Below the pieces are notes generated by a model. That model had not been told where the DNA came from and did no database searches. It worked only from the letters and a program-made list of their open reading frames with translations. 38,419 bases of DNA, taken from contig JAITIL010000003.1 in NCBI GenBank assembly GCA_031279475.1, positions 1-38,419 of the forward strand, read 5' to 3'. This document shows, in pieces, positions 23,769 to 35,700 of the stretch. The stretch is from Prevotellaceae bacterium (lineage in GTDB: Bacteria > Bacteroidota > Bacteroidia > Bacteroidales > UBA932). Within the stretch, counting starts at the first letter, position 1; each line of letters starts with the position of its first letter. Position numbers and translations under genes: made by a program.

Positions 23769-25289
23769 TTATTTCCCTATGCTGCCGGAATCAAACTGGT
23801 AGCAGGCCAGCGAAATACCAACCGCGCCGGCGTTAAAGCCCGTACACGAGCCTGTGGCCGACGAGCCGATTTTCCCCGCCTCAAAACCCTTACATTCGGC
23901 TGTAGGCGGCAAGTCCAGCACATCAATTGTAGCGTGGCTTGAGGTAACACTACACGCATAAGCATTGGACACTACCACATGGTAGGCGCCTCCGGCGTTC
24001 ACCGTGCCGGCGGCGTTGTAGGTCGCTGCATTGCCGTTGCTCACATTGCTCCCGTTCCGCTTCCACTGGTAACTGAGCGCAGTTCCGCTGCCGGGTTGCG
24101 CTATCACCGAAAGGCTAAACGGGTTATTCAGATCGACCAACAAATAAGAAACCGGCTGGCCGGTAATTACCGGCAACGCATGCACGGTTACAACAGCCGT
24201 ATTGGAGGTCTTGCTACATCCGTTTGCATCAGTCAGGGTTACCGTATAAGAGGCGCTACCCGGCGTAAGGGTAGCGGGCGTGGTGTAAGTAGCCGAATAA
24301 GCGCCGTCAAGGGCCGTATTGCCCATTCTCCAAGTATAGGTGTAGCCCGACGAAGGCGCTACAGTTAAATTAGTGGCGAGGCCGCTACAGTATTCCACCG
24401 ATTGGGGATGGGTTGTAATGCCGGGCAACTCATTCTTTGCCACCGTTACCGCATTGTTCATGTCCTCACCGCAATAGTTGTCTGCCGCCGGCACTTTGGC
24501 GGTATAAACGCCTTCTACAAAAAATCCGCTAAAGGCAGCGGCCGCGCCTGTACCGACGAAGGAGGCTATTGCCGTGGCATCGCCATTCCTGTAGAGTTCA
24601 TAAGGCGTTCCCTGTTCGGTGCCGGCGAGGGAAAGTTCCACGCCGGCGTCCCCGTCGCAAAACGAAGAGGCGGAGGCTTGCAGCGTTTGGGTCACTGCCG
24701 GTTTACATTTCAGTTCACCCGGCGCTCCGGTAGCATCGGTAAAGGCATAAAACGCGTATCCGGCGGGAATGGTATATTTAGCGCCGGCGGTCACCGTATC
24801 ATAAACGGCTCCTTTTTGCAAGACCACGCTATAATTCGGAGTTCCCGTGAACGTCAATTCCGTTTTGCCTGTGTTCCATTCGGCCAGCGGCAGGTAATTG
24901 GTGGCATAAACACAGACGCCCGACATCTCGCCGGTAAAAGGGAGGGAAACCGTAGTGGTGAATGTAGCGCCGGAAGTGCGCGCATCGCCTACGATGTATA
25001 TTCCCTTGTTGTTTCCCGGGATTTTTATCACGGTACCCAAAGAAGCCGACGCCGCCTCGATATTCAAAGGCAGGCGTTTCATTTCCCCGGAATCGTTATA
25101 ATCAGCCCATACCCACACCGAGTCGCTCCATTGGGCGGGTTGTTCATTTTCACTCCAACTGACGGTAAATGTCACCGTGCTACCGGTTACGGCAAAATCG
25201 GTAAGCGAAACGCCAATGCCGGTGGAAACCTGCGCCGTGGCCAACGTTGGATACAATAATAGTAATAAAAGTAAGTGTTTGCTCTTCAT
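23769..25289 (-). CDS. Secreted Ig-like-domain protein with triplicated C-terminal motif
   Basis: The 506-residue product starts with a signal peptide (MKSKHLLLLLLLYPTLATAQ). The ATG at 25289 was chosen for it; an upstream in-frame ATG at 25361 would bury the signal. The N-terminal domain (about 20-200) has WSENEQPAQWSDSVWVWADYN and is beta-rich. Ig/PKD-like domains follow: AVTQTLQASASSFCDGDAGVELS, then HPQSVEYCSGLATNLTV...YTYTWRM, and PVITGQPVSYLL...LSYQWKRNGSNV. Such modules are common in Bacteroidota surface proteins. The last 45 residues carry three copies of C-x2-F-x-[AS]-G-x-[IV]-G: CKGFEAGKIG, CTGFNAGAVG, CYQFDSGSIG, and the protein ends one residue later. No standard T9SS type A or B sorting domain is visible. 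Function is unknown; a surface role is inferred. Confidence 0.85.
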   Translation of the reverse strand: MKSKHLLLLLLLYPTLATAQVSTGIGVSLTDFAVTGSTVTFTVSWSENEQPAQWSDSVWVWADYNDSGEMKRLPLNIEAASASLGTVIKIPGNNKGIYIVGDARTSGATFTTTVSLPFTGEMSGVCVYATNYLPLAEWNTGKTELTFTGTPNYSVVLQKGAVYDTVTAGAKYTIPAGYAFYAFTDATGAPGELKCKPAVTQTLQASASSFCDGDAGVELSLAGTEQGTPYELYRNGDATAIASFVGTGAAAAFSGFFVEGVYTAKVPAADNYCGEDMNNAVTVAKNELPGITTHPQSVEYCSGLATNLTVAPSSGYTYTWRMGNTALDGAYSATYTTPATLTPGSASYTVTLTDANGCSKTSNTAVVTVHALPVITGQPVSYLLVDLNNPFSLSVIAQPGSGTALSYQWKRNGSNVSNGNAATYNAAGTVNAGGAYHVVVSNAYACSVTSSHATIDVLDLPPTAECKGFEAGKIGSSATGSCTGFNAGAVGISLACYQFDSGSIGK

Positions 25290-25411
25290 ATATTTTACTT
25301 TTCTTGATTTACAATGATGAAATAAAGAACGGTCTGAACCAGGCTGTAAAAATAAGCACAATTTTTATATCGACCAAGCGTTTAGCGTTAAATTCTGTTA
25401 GCGGAGCATCT
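25290..25411. other. Spacer between purA and the secreted Ig-like protein gene
   Basis: 122 bases of AT-rich sequence. No TAnnTTTG match, clear terminator or RNA gene was found, so the downstream gene may be read through from purA or use a non-consensus promoter. Confidence 0.5.
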
Positions 25412-26674
25412 TTATCTGATTATTGTTTGGTCGCGATTAGGCCCCACAGAGATAATTTTAACCGGGACGCCGGTTTCTTTTTCAATAAAGCGGACGTAGG
25501 TCATCAGTTCAAAAGGCAACTCTTCTTCACTGCGTAATCCGGAAAGCGGCTTTTTCCATCCCTTAAATTCCTTATATACAGGCTCTACAGGCTCATTTAT
25601 TTCAAAAGGGAATTGATGAACCTCTTCTCCCTTTATGCGATAGGCCACCGCTACTTTAATGGTATCGAAGTCGTCAAGGACGTCGGCCTTGGTCATCAGG
25701 AGCTGGGTGACGCCGCTGAGCATGACCGCATACTTGAGGGCGACCAAATCGAGCCAGCCGGTGCGGCGCGGCCGGCCGGTGGTGGCGCCAAATTCATGTC
25801 CCACCTGGCGTATGTTTTCGCCGGTTTCATCGTTTAATTCCGTAGGAAAGGGGCCGCCGCCCACCCGCGTGCAGTAGGCCTTGAACACCCCCATGACCTC
25901 GCCTATTTTGCCGGGCGCCAAACCGAGCCCCGTGCAAACGCCGGCACAAATGGTGTTAGACGACGTCACATAAGGGTACGACCCAAAGTCAATGTCGAGC
26001 AGCGAACCCTGCGCGCCTTCGGCCAAAATTTTATGGTTACTGTTCAAACATTCGTTAAGCGCGTATTCACTCTCCACGAAAGTAAACTGTTTGAGCGCTT
26101 CGATGCTATTCAGCCATTGCTTTTCGTAGTCGTCGATTTGGCAGTCAAAGTCAAACTGTTTAAGGAATTCCACATGTTTGGCTTTCAGCGCCCGGTATCG
26201 TTCGGGGAACAGCGGCGAAAGGACGTCGCCCACGCGCAGGCCGTTGCGTCCGGTTTTGTCCATGTAGGCCGGCCCGATACCTTTAAGGGTAGAGCCTATT
26301 TTTGTTTTTCCTTTCGAGGCTTCCGAGGCCGCATCAATAATACGATGGGTGGGCAGGATGAGGTGGGCTTTTTTAGAAATAAGCAACCGGCCGGCCACAT
26401 CCACGCCAAAATCCCGGATGGCGTTAATCTCATCCAGTAGAATGACGGGGTCAATCACCACGCCGTTACCGATAAGGTTGACCACATTATCACGAAAAAT
26501 ACCCGAAGGGATGGTGTGAAGTACAAATTTCTTATGGTCAAACTCAAGCGAATGTCCGGCATTGGGGCCTCCCTGAAAACGCGCAATAATATTATAGGAC
26601 GGCGTCAGTACATCCACAATTTTGCCTTTCCCCTCGTCACCCCATTGTAACCCAAGAACTACGTCTGCTTTCAT
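25412..26674 (-). CDS. purA: Adenylosuccinate synthetase
   Basis: The 420-residue enzyme joins IMP and aspartate using GTP, the first committed step to AMP. The N-terminal GTP-binding loop GLQWGDEGKGK (residues 8-18) contains the catalytic Asp and the P-loop Lys. RFQGGPNAGHS, GSTLKGIGPAYMDKTGRNGLR, EGAQGSLLDIDFGSYPYVTSS and the C-terminal TGRPRRTGWLDL are all conserved. Length matches the bacterial family (about 420-430). The start codon directly follows the T-run of a hairpin that also carries the promoter, implying a very short leader. Confidence 0.97.
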   Translation of the reverse strand: MKADVVLGLQWGDEGKGKIVDVLTPSYNIIARFQGGPNAGHSLEFDHKKFVLHTIPSGIFRDNVVNLIGNGVVIDPVILLDEINAIRDFGVDVAGRLLISKKAHLILPTHRIIDAASEASKGKTKIGSTLKGIGPAYMDKTGRNGLRVGDVLSPLFPERYRALKAKHVEFLKQFDFDCQIDDYEKQWLNSIEALKQFTFVESEYALNECLNSNHKILAEGAQGSLLDIDFGSYPYVTSSNTICAGVCTGLGLAPGKIGEVMGVFKAYCTRVGGGPFPTELNDETGENIRQVGHEFGATTGRPRRTGWLDLVALKYAVMLSGVTQLLMTKADVLDDFDTIKVAVAYRIKGEEVHQFPFEINEPVEPVYKEFKGWKKPLSGLRSEEELPFELMTYVRFIEKETGVPVKIISVGPNRDQTIIR

Positions 26675-26730
26675 AAAAAAAGATAAAGGTTTTAAAATCT
26701 TACAAAGGTAAGTTTTTTAAAACCTTTATC
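26675..26730 (-). terminator. Perfect 16-bp inverted repeat: terminator of the giant gene enclosing the purA promoter
   Basis: The arms GATAAAGGTTTTAAAA (26682-26697) and TTTTAAAACCTTTATC (26715-26730) are exact inverse complements around a 17-base loop. The loop has its own 5-bp inverted repeat CTTAC/GTAAG. Read on the minus strand, the hairpin is followed by seven T and then the purA ATG, the form of an intrinsic terminator for the giant HYR gene ending at 26763. The loop contains TACCTTTG (26710-26703 on the minus strand), a consensus -7 element for purA. Transcription from it would begin inside the second arm, so the purA mRNA could not form the hairpin. Confidence 0.75.
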
Positions 26731-26762
26731 CGCGTATCGGAAGATAAATTTATCAACAACGT

Positions 26763-29700
26763 TTATTTCAGCACTTCCACATAGTCCCTAATCACATACG
26801 ACGTGCCGTTTGCATAACGAATAGTCAGTTCATACCAGTAAGTTCCCCTTGCCACATTAGCGGAATTGAACCAGCTGGCTCCTTTAATCGCATCTTCCCG
26901 GCGGCTGATGTAATATACCTGGTTCCCCCACGTATTGACCACCCTCATGGTGGCTTCCGTGATGGCGTCATTGTCCAAATCTTTAATGTACAATTCGGGG
27001 TATTCGGAGGTAAGCACATTCGACACCTTAACAATTACCTGATTAACAGATACAAGCGCGGAATTGTCGGACGGATTTTCTTCATACGGCAAGTATGTCG
27101 TGATTTCGTTTACGAAGGTGTATGTAGCCGCAATGAGCGGTATGAATGTGATTTCAAGTTCGGCGTTGAGGTAACCCTCAAAGTTGTATACCGTCCATGT
27201 AATCAACCCATTACCGTTATCCGTTACGTCGGCGCCTCCTGAAGACCCCGCAAATTGCTGTACAGTAGCATCATAGGCAACCTGAACATCTATCCGGTTC
27301 ACCGTAGCGCCGCCTTTGTTTTCAAGGGTAACAACCAAATGGTAATCACCCGGCACATTATATACAACAGGCGATGCTTCGGTATTGGTGTAATCGCCTT
27401 CCCGGATTTTCGCCGTAAGCGCGAGTTCGGGCTGTAAGACAGTCAGGGCTATTTTGTCCTCATCAATACGCTGTTCTGCACGATACAAATAAGCATGGTT
27501 GACACACATTCCCGGCTGTTCTACCCGCGCAGCAATGGCGTAGCTAACCGTTGCGCCTTCGGCAAGCAATCCGTGATTGATGGTAACAACCCCCTCGATA
27601 AGGTTAACGAACGAGTTGTTCGGCACGCTATTTTCCACCAGACTCAGCCCTTCCGGCAAACTGTCAACGATTATAAGACTCCGGTCGCCGCCATACACAT
27701 TGGTTACCGTAAGGACAAACGTAACGGTATCGCCTTTGTTCACCGCATTCCTGCCGCCCTGTATGCTTTTTTCGATAGTGGTTTCACGCGCTATGTCGTC
27801 TATTACGGTAATCATCACCTGCACGGAATCTTTATTGTTCCACTGGTCTTCCACATACACCCAAACAGGCACCGCGCCTCCCATATCGTTGACATAGAAG
27901 ACGTTGCGGCTGAAGGAAACCGTTACGCCGCTGCTGTCCGTGCAATTGTCGCGCAGGGTGGCGAGCGCCGCCGACTGTGTAAGGGTGGCCGCGCCGGAAG
28001 CATCAAGCAACAGGGTGGCGTTATGCGCCGTAAACACCGGCGGCAGGGTGTCCTGCACGGTTAGGGTCACGGTAGATGGCGCGCTCACATTGCCTGACGG
28101 GTCGGTTCCGGTGACGGCGACGGTTTGCGGCGTTCCTATATGACTGCAATTAAATTCCGGCACGCTGTACTGTATGGTTACGTCTACCGAATCGGCGCAA
28201 TCCTGTACCGAGCGCAGCGCTTTGCCCGGCCCGGGCGTTCCCGTCCCGTCCTGTCCGAGGTAAACGGCGAGGGCGCTTTCCGTCACAATGAGCGGCGGCG
28301 TGGCGTCACGCACCGAAATAACCTGCACCGTAACACTGTCATTGCCCGCACCGGCGCTCACTGTCCAGGTGCGTGTGACGACGTAGTTATAGTAATCTCC
28401 CTTCGTTTTATCCGCACCCCGGTTTGAGGTATTCGTGTAAGTAATGGCGACAGGAGCGTTGCCGCAAACAGTCACATCCGCAGGCGTTATTTCGCCTGTG
28501 TTTGAAGGAAGGGTATCGGGGTTACACGCATATAGTGTAATATCCCCCAAGGCTGTATAAGCCGGCTTCATGGCTTCCACATTCACCGTAAACGTAGCGC
28601 TTGCCGGATTGCCTGCCTTATCGCTGACCGTGATTGTTGCCGCCTGTGGAGCACCTACTCCGGCGCAAGTGAAGGCCGTCGGGGAAACCTGTGCACTGTT
28701 GCGCACATCGTCAGGCGAGGTACAATTGTCGGACAGCGCAACAATCACTTGTGCAGGGGCTACGGTTTCGCCGGCTTTGACGGTTACCGCGCTGTTCACC
28801 GTTACAAGCGGCGGCAGGGTGTCTTTTATCCGCACCTGTGCAGTACAAGTGTTGAAGTTGTTCGACGCATCGGTTACTTTCACCGTAAGGGCGTAGGTTC
28901 CAATATCGCCACAGCCATATTGCTTTTCACTTTCTCCCGTATCGAACGCATAGGTTAGACTACCACAATCATCCGCCGACTCAAGCAGGTCTTCCGCCTT
29001 GATGGATACAACGCCGGCAGCATCCAAAGCCAGTAACGTGTCGCTCACACAAACAATATCGGGTGCATGCTTGTCGAGCACCGTAAGCGTTACATCGCAC
29101 GCAGCCGCATGGCCATCATTATCGGTTACCGTCCACGTTATGGTGTGTGCGCCAATACCAAACTTCTCACCCACTAAAGTAGCCGAGTTATTCCTGTTAT
29201 TCTCCAAAGTATAGCAATTGCCTGTGACTTTCACAAGCTGGTCTATCTGGGCGCCTACTATCGTATCACATTTTGCTTCGGGTACAGTAATCGTCACATG
29301 GTTAAAACCAGGGGTACATGAGATTACCGGAGGCGTATTGTGCACCGTCACATTGAAAGTAAATATTTCCGGCGCGGCTGAAGCGTCTCGCCGCACAAAT
29401 ATCGTATTCGGCACATTCTTACCAACGTCCGAACAGGTAAAGGTCGACCGGCTCAATGTAATCCATCCGTTGGCAGGATTCATGACGGCGTCCACATCGG
29501 CACAGGCGTCGGTTATACCTTTCACCACGTTGTAGGCCGAAAGGGTAGCCGTCCCTTCTGTAAGGGTAAGCGTAACATCCGGCGCAGTAACTTGCATCGG
29601 CGGTACGCCGTTGAGCGTCACCGAGAAGGTTGCCGACGACGACAGGCCCTGTTTATCGGTTACCGTAACGGTGCCCGCGTTAACCTTGCAACTGTATGTC

Positions 29701-32700
29701 TGCGGCGTAATATCAACAACCAAATCAAACGCAGCGGTACAGTTGTCTTTTGTCCCTGTGAAGTCAAGTACGTCCTCTTTGGTAATCGGCGGCGTTACGT
29801 TTGTCCCGCCGTCTACGGTAAGCTGGATTGGGTTCTTGAGCACAATCACCGGCGGCAAGGCGTCGCGTACGGTAAACTGTGCCATGCAGACGCTGCTGTT
29901 GCCCGACAGGTCGGTCACACGAATGTTTGCGGATTGCACACCAGACGTGTCGCCACAGGCGTACGTATGGGTTCCCACTCCGTAGTCGTCAAACGTGTAG
30001 GTAAGCGCAATGACCGGCGCACATTCTTCGGTCACATCTACCAGGTCTTTAGCGTCAACAACCACACTGCCGCCGTTATCCAGATAGGCAACATAGCCGG
30101 TTGTTTTACACGTTATTGCAGGCGCCTTGCTGTCATCCACGGTGATAACCGTTTCGCAGGTTGCGCTATTGCCGGAAGCGTCGGTAACCGTCCAGGTAAT
30201 GGTATGGGCGCCCACCGGCAGCAAGGTGTCGGCCAGGGTAGCGCCGCCGCCCTGATAGTCATGGAGGATACTCATAACGCTGCAATTGTCCTCCGTTGTT
30301 ACAGGATCAAACCCGTTGCCTGTAACTTTATACCTGCAAGTCGCGTCATCCACCTTTACGGAAGCGCCAGACGCGCAAGTAATGGCCGGTTTCAGGGTAT
30401 CAAGCGCCGTCACCGTAAAGGTAGCCGAGCCCGGCGTGTCAGCCGCACCCTGTGCATAAATGGTTACGGTTTGCACGCCATCGCTGCATGTAAAGTAGGT
30501 TTGGCTCAAGGTAAGCAGTCCGTTAGCCGGATTTTCAAATACCGATTCGTCTACACATGCCCCGTCATCAACGGTTTTCACCACCTCATAGGCCGACAGC
30601 GCGGCTTTACCGGCCGCATCGAGATATAACGTGGTATCATGCGCCGTAACCGTTGCCGGAGCGCTCGAAGTAAAGATTACATTAAATACCACAGTGTCTT
30701 TATTTCCGCTTGCATCTTCCGCATAAATCCATCCTACGTTATTGGCACAGGTGAACGTGGTGCTACCCAACGTGGCATTTTTAAATGTCACGGCGGGGCT
30801 GGCCGTACAATTATCGGTCACCCCGGCAAGCACATCGGCTATGGTCAATTTCACCGGGGAAGTTGCGGCAGTAATCGAATTTTTCTTCGTAATCACCGGC
30901 GGCAAGGTGTCTTTCACCGTCACCGTTACCATACACGAAGCCACATTGTTGTTGGCGTCCGTTACGTAAATGGCGAGCGGCGGGTGGGAGCCAAGCATTG
31001 TGCAATTGTAAGTCCTGTCAGGGTCGGCTGCCGAATTACTGAAGCTGTAGGTTAAAGCCGTATTGGCCGCACAGCCCATAGCCGTAGCTGTTACCAGCGA
31101 TTTGGCAGTGAGCGTAACCGCATCGCCGGCGGCATTAATGGCCACCACCGTATCCGGTTTACAGGTTACAACCGGTTTGATTGTATCGCGCACGTTCACC
31201 GTAATGGTTTGCGATGTTTCATTACCCTGTCCGTCTTTCGCCGTAAAGGTTACCGTAACCGGCGTACCCATATCGGCGCACGTAAACACATCGGGGGTTA
31301 ACGACGTATCTAATGCAGCGCGCGGCGTACAATTGTCGCTCAATGACACAATCACCGAATCCATCGGCAAGGTATAACTGCCCGACGCTTCAAGATACGC
31401 ATCTACCGCCGTGCGCACATTTATTACCGGCGGCAGGGTATCATACACGTTCACCGTAATGGTTTGCGATGTTTCATTATCCTGTCCGTCTTTCGCCTTA
31501 AAGGTTACCGTAACCGGCGCACCCACATCGGCGCACGTAAACACATCGCGGGTTAACGACGTATCTAATGCAACGCGCGGCGTACAATTGTCGCTCAATG
31601 ACACAATCACCGAATCCATCGGCAAGGTATAACTGCCCGACGCTTCAAGATACGCATCTACCGCCGTGCGCACGTTTATTACCGGTTTTGCCGTATCGCG
31701 CACCTCGATTTCAAAGGCGCACGTGGCTTGTTGTGATAAATCGGTGCGGTTGAATACCGTGTAGGTGGCGCTATGCTGCCCTACCGGCAATTGGCGGCCG
31801 GCAAGGCTTCCTGCGCCTTCTTCCGTAAGGGCGCCGCCGGTTATCTTATACGCCAGCGAGTCCACATTACATCCCAAACCGGTAATGGTTGGCGTAAATG
31901 TAGCCGGAGCGGTGGCATAACACACGTTGGCAGCGTCGATATCAAGGGTTATCACACCGCTTGGGCAATCCAACACGGGCGTAGCCGATTTCTTGACGGT
32001 AAGCACAAAGCCCACAGTGTCAGATTGGTTGCCGGCTTCGTCGGTAGCCACATATTGTATTTTCCATATCCCTGCAGGCGCTCTTTCCCCAAAAACTATG
32101 CCGGTGGCGTCCACACGTGTCCACGTCAACGCGTCTGAAGCGGTACAGTTGTCTTCCACCAAGCTATTAGACGTATAGTTTTCAGGAAGCATCCAGGAAA
32201 CAGGGTTTTCAGATTCACAGTTGTTTAGGCCGGCAGATACAGTCATAGCCGTCATCTGCCCTTTGACTGCCGGCGCCAGCGTATCAATCACCGTAATGGT
32301 ATCTACCGCCGTGGCGGTGTATCCATTGGCCACCGCCGTCCACGTGATTTCATGCGTTCCTGCCGATAACGACAAGCCGGCATAAGTATCGGCGTTGTTT
32401 GCGCTATTTGTCACGCCACTAATCGTTTGGCAAATGCTGCCTGCCTTTATGACAGGATTAAGGGTATCCGACAATACAGCCGCGCAGCCGGTAGTGCCGG
32501 TAGTGGGCACGGTAATTTGGCCCCGGTTATGAATAACCGGCTTAAGGGTATCTTTCACCGTTACCTGAACGGTGCAGGTTCCCCTGTTATTATAGGCGTC
32601 GGCCACGGCCACCGTTACACCAAATGTGCCAATGTTGGCGCATTTGAACGTGGTGTCGGCGGCATACGTCGTATCAGCCACATCAATCCGGCGGAACGAA

Positions 32701-35700
32701 TAAGCCAGTACCGGCGAGCAATTGTCTGTGCTGTTCTTATCCAGCGAGGCTGCGCTCAACGATATTTCGCCGCTGCTGTCCACATAAAGCGTGGTATCGG
32801 CCACACACTTCGCTTCCGGCGCAATGGTATCAATCACCGTAATGGTTGTGGGACTACTACAGGTATTTTTATATCCGGAAACATCGGTTACATAGAGATA
32901 CACAGTACGCGGGGCGCCGATATCGGCGCAGGTGAAGTCCGGATTGCCAAAGAGGCTGAAACTCAAGTCGGCGGGAGCGGTGCAGTTATCAGATGAACCG
33001 TTATCAATCAGCTTCGGGTCTAACGTCGTAGTGCCGGGCCCCTGCAGTTTGAGGGTATAGGCAGCCACGCTGGCACAAACCGGCGCAACGACGTCTTTCA
33101 CCGGCACCGTAAAGCTGCATACGCTACGGTTACCCGATGTATCGGTTACGATATACGTAACCACATTCGTGCCGGCCGAGAACTGATAGTCAGCCGGAAT
33201 GATATTTATCGCGGAAACTCCATTGGAAGAATCACGCAACGCGCCTGCATGCCTTATCGACCAGGTCAAAGAGTCAAGCATACAGTTATCGGAATACGCC
33301 GGCGTTTCTATCGTCGCCGTGGCGGTACAAGATGAGTTAAGTATTATTTCTGTTACGGATGACGGGCAAACAGTAAATACCGGCGGCACAGTATCTGTCA
33401 CTTTCACCGTCACATCGCACGTGGCTATGTTGCCGCTCAGGTTGGTTACCGTCCAGGTAATGGCGTGCGTGCCTGCGGGCAGCAACGTGTCGGCCAGGAT
33501 AGCGCCGCCGCCGCCATAATTGTGGACAAGGGTATAGCCGCCGCAACGGTCAACCACTGTGGGGTCAAATTCACCGGCGTTCACTTGATAGTTGCAGTCT
33601 GTGTCGCGCGTTGATTTTGTCACTAAACCGCTCACACACGTAATTTGCGGTTTGACGGTATCTGTGACCGTCACCGCTACATTTCCAGACCTCTCATTAC
33701 CATGTTTATCCTTTGCCGTGAAGGTCACTGTGACGGGCGAAAGGGCAATGTCGTCACAGGTAAAGGAGGTGCGGATCAACGAGGTATCTAATGACGTACG
33801 CGGCGTACAATTGTCGGCCAGCGCCACAATCACCGAATCCATGGTTAAGTTGCCGTTGCCGGCGGCGTCCAGGTAAACCGTGGGGTTACGCAAGGTAAAC
33901 GTGGGCGCTATTGTATCGCGCACCGTTATGGTAATGGCCTTTATGGTATCATTTTTGGCGGCGTCGGTGGCCGTAAACGTGCCGGGCACACTGCCGATAT
34001 CCGCACACGTAAAGCCGGAAGGCGTTAAGGTGGTCGCAATAGCGCTGGAGTCGGTTGCATTATCGCTCATGTGTATAATAACCAAATCTTTCAACAGAAC
34101 GCCGTTACCTGTATTGTCGAGATAAACGGTGGGCGTTTCGTTTAATGTGATGTTGGGTTTTACCTTATCCCCAATAGTGAGCGTAAATTCACAACTGTCT
34201 GCATTGCCGTGTACGTCAACCACCTTCCATGTAATAGTGGGTGCGCTGCCGGCAGGAATTTGCACGCCCGCCAGGGATGCTCCTCCGCCAGTGCCAAAAT
34301 CATGCGTTATGGAGGCCACGCCGCAATTATCGGATACACTCTCCAAGTCAAATTCCGTACCACCTACCGTATAGTAAAGGCCTTCGGGATTTCTTGACTG
34401 GCCGGACGGACAAGTGAACGCAGGCTTTATGGTATCCCTTACCGCCAGCGTAAACATACAGGTAGCAGTGGCGGCGGATGCATCTGTACTGGCAAATTTG
34501 TTCGTGGCCGTGTAGGTTACGCTGTAGAGGCCTGCCGGCAAGTCTAACCCTTCAAGGCTGCCTGCGCCATTGCCAGCAGCTCCCCCGTTGAAGGTGTAAG
34601 CATAGCTTAGCGAATCGGCGCCCGGGCATAAACCGGAAACAGCAGGTGTGAAACGTTCAGGAACGGTGGCCGTACACGCACCCGGAGCGACAAAAACAGT
34701 GTCTTTACCACCATTTTCACTGCCCGGACAATTAGTAATGACCGGCGTATTATTATTGTTCACTACCACAAAGAAGCCCAGGGTATCCGATTGATTGCCC
34801 GCTGCATCTTCCGCCACATACCGGATAATCCAGCGGCCTGCCGGCACAGTGCCGGAGCCGTTTACCACACGGGTTAGGTTGGTATCTACACGATGCCAGG
34901 TTAAACTCCCGGCGTCGGTACAATTGTCTTTCGCCAACGTGTCCGATGGATTCATACCTATAAAGTTGTCAGGTTCCATCCATGATACGGCGACGTCCGT
35001 AGTACATACGGCGGTGGTCGAGTAGACTATATCTTTCATCAGGACGGCTCTGTCCAATACCGGTTTTTGGGTATCCGCTACAATAATCGTGTCTGCCACG
35101 GTCTTTACGGTCTTTACGCCCTTTCCGTCATCCAACGTCCAGGTCACATAATGCGTACCCACCGACAATACTATTCCCGCATACGTAGCGGTATTGTTAC
35201 TGTTGGTTAATGTGGCCGCGCTGCAACCCGACACTATTGCAGGATTGAGCGTGTCGCTCAAGGTCGCCACGCAGGCGCCCTGGTCGGCCGGGATGGTTAC
35301 CTTTCCGCGATGTTTCAACAACGTATCGCGCACGGTTACCACCGACGTACACGTTCCCGCATTGCCGCTTTCGTCCAGCACACGCAAGGTCAAAGTATAG
35401 GCTTGCCCCACCGCCGCACAGTCAAAAATGCTATCCGCCGTTGCAGTCGTTCCACCGGCCTGCAAAATAGCGTACTGTAATTGGTCGGACGCGGTACAAT
35501 TATCCGTTACCGGATTGCCTGTGTCTTTAAGGTCAATAGCCGTAAGGCTTGCCGAGGCCTGTGCATCAAGATACACGGTAATGGCGCCCTCACAGTGCAC
35601 TACCGGGACAATGGTATCTGCCACCGATACTTTGGTTGGATTGTCGCATTGGCTTTTATTGCCAAAGTCGTCGGAAACCACCAAATATACGTCACGCACT

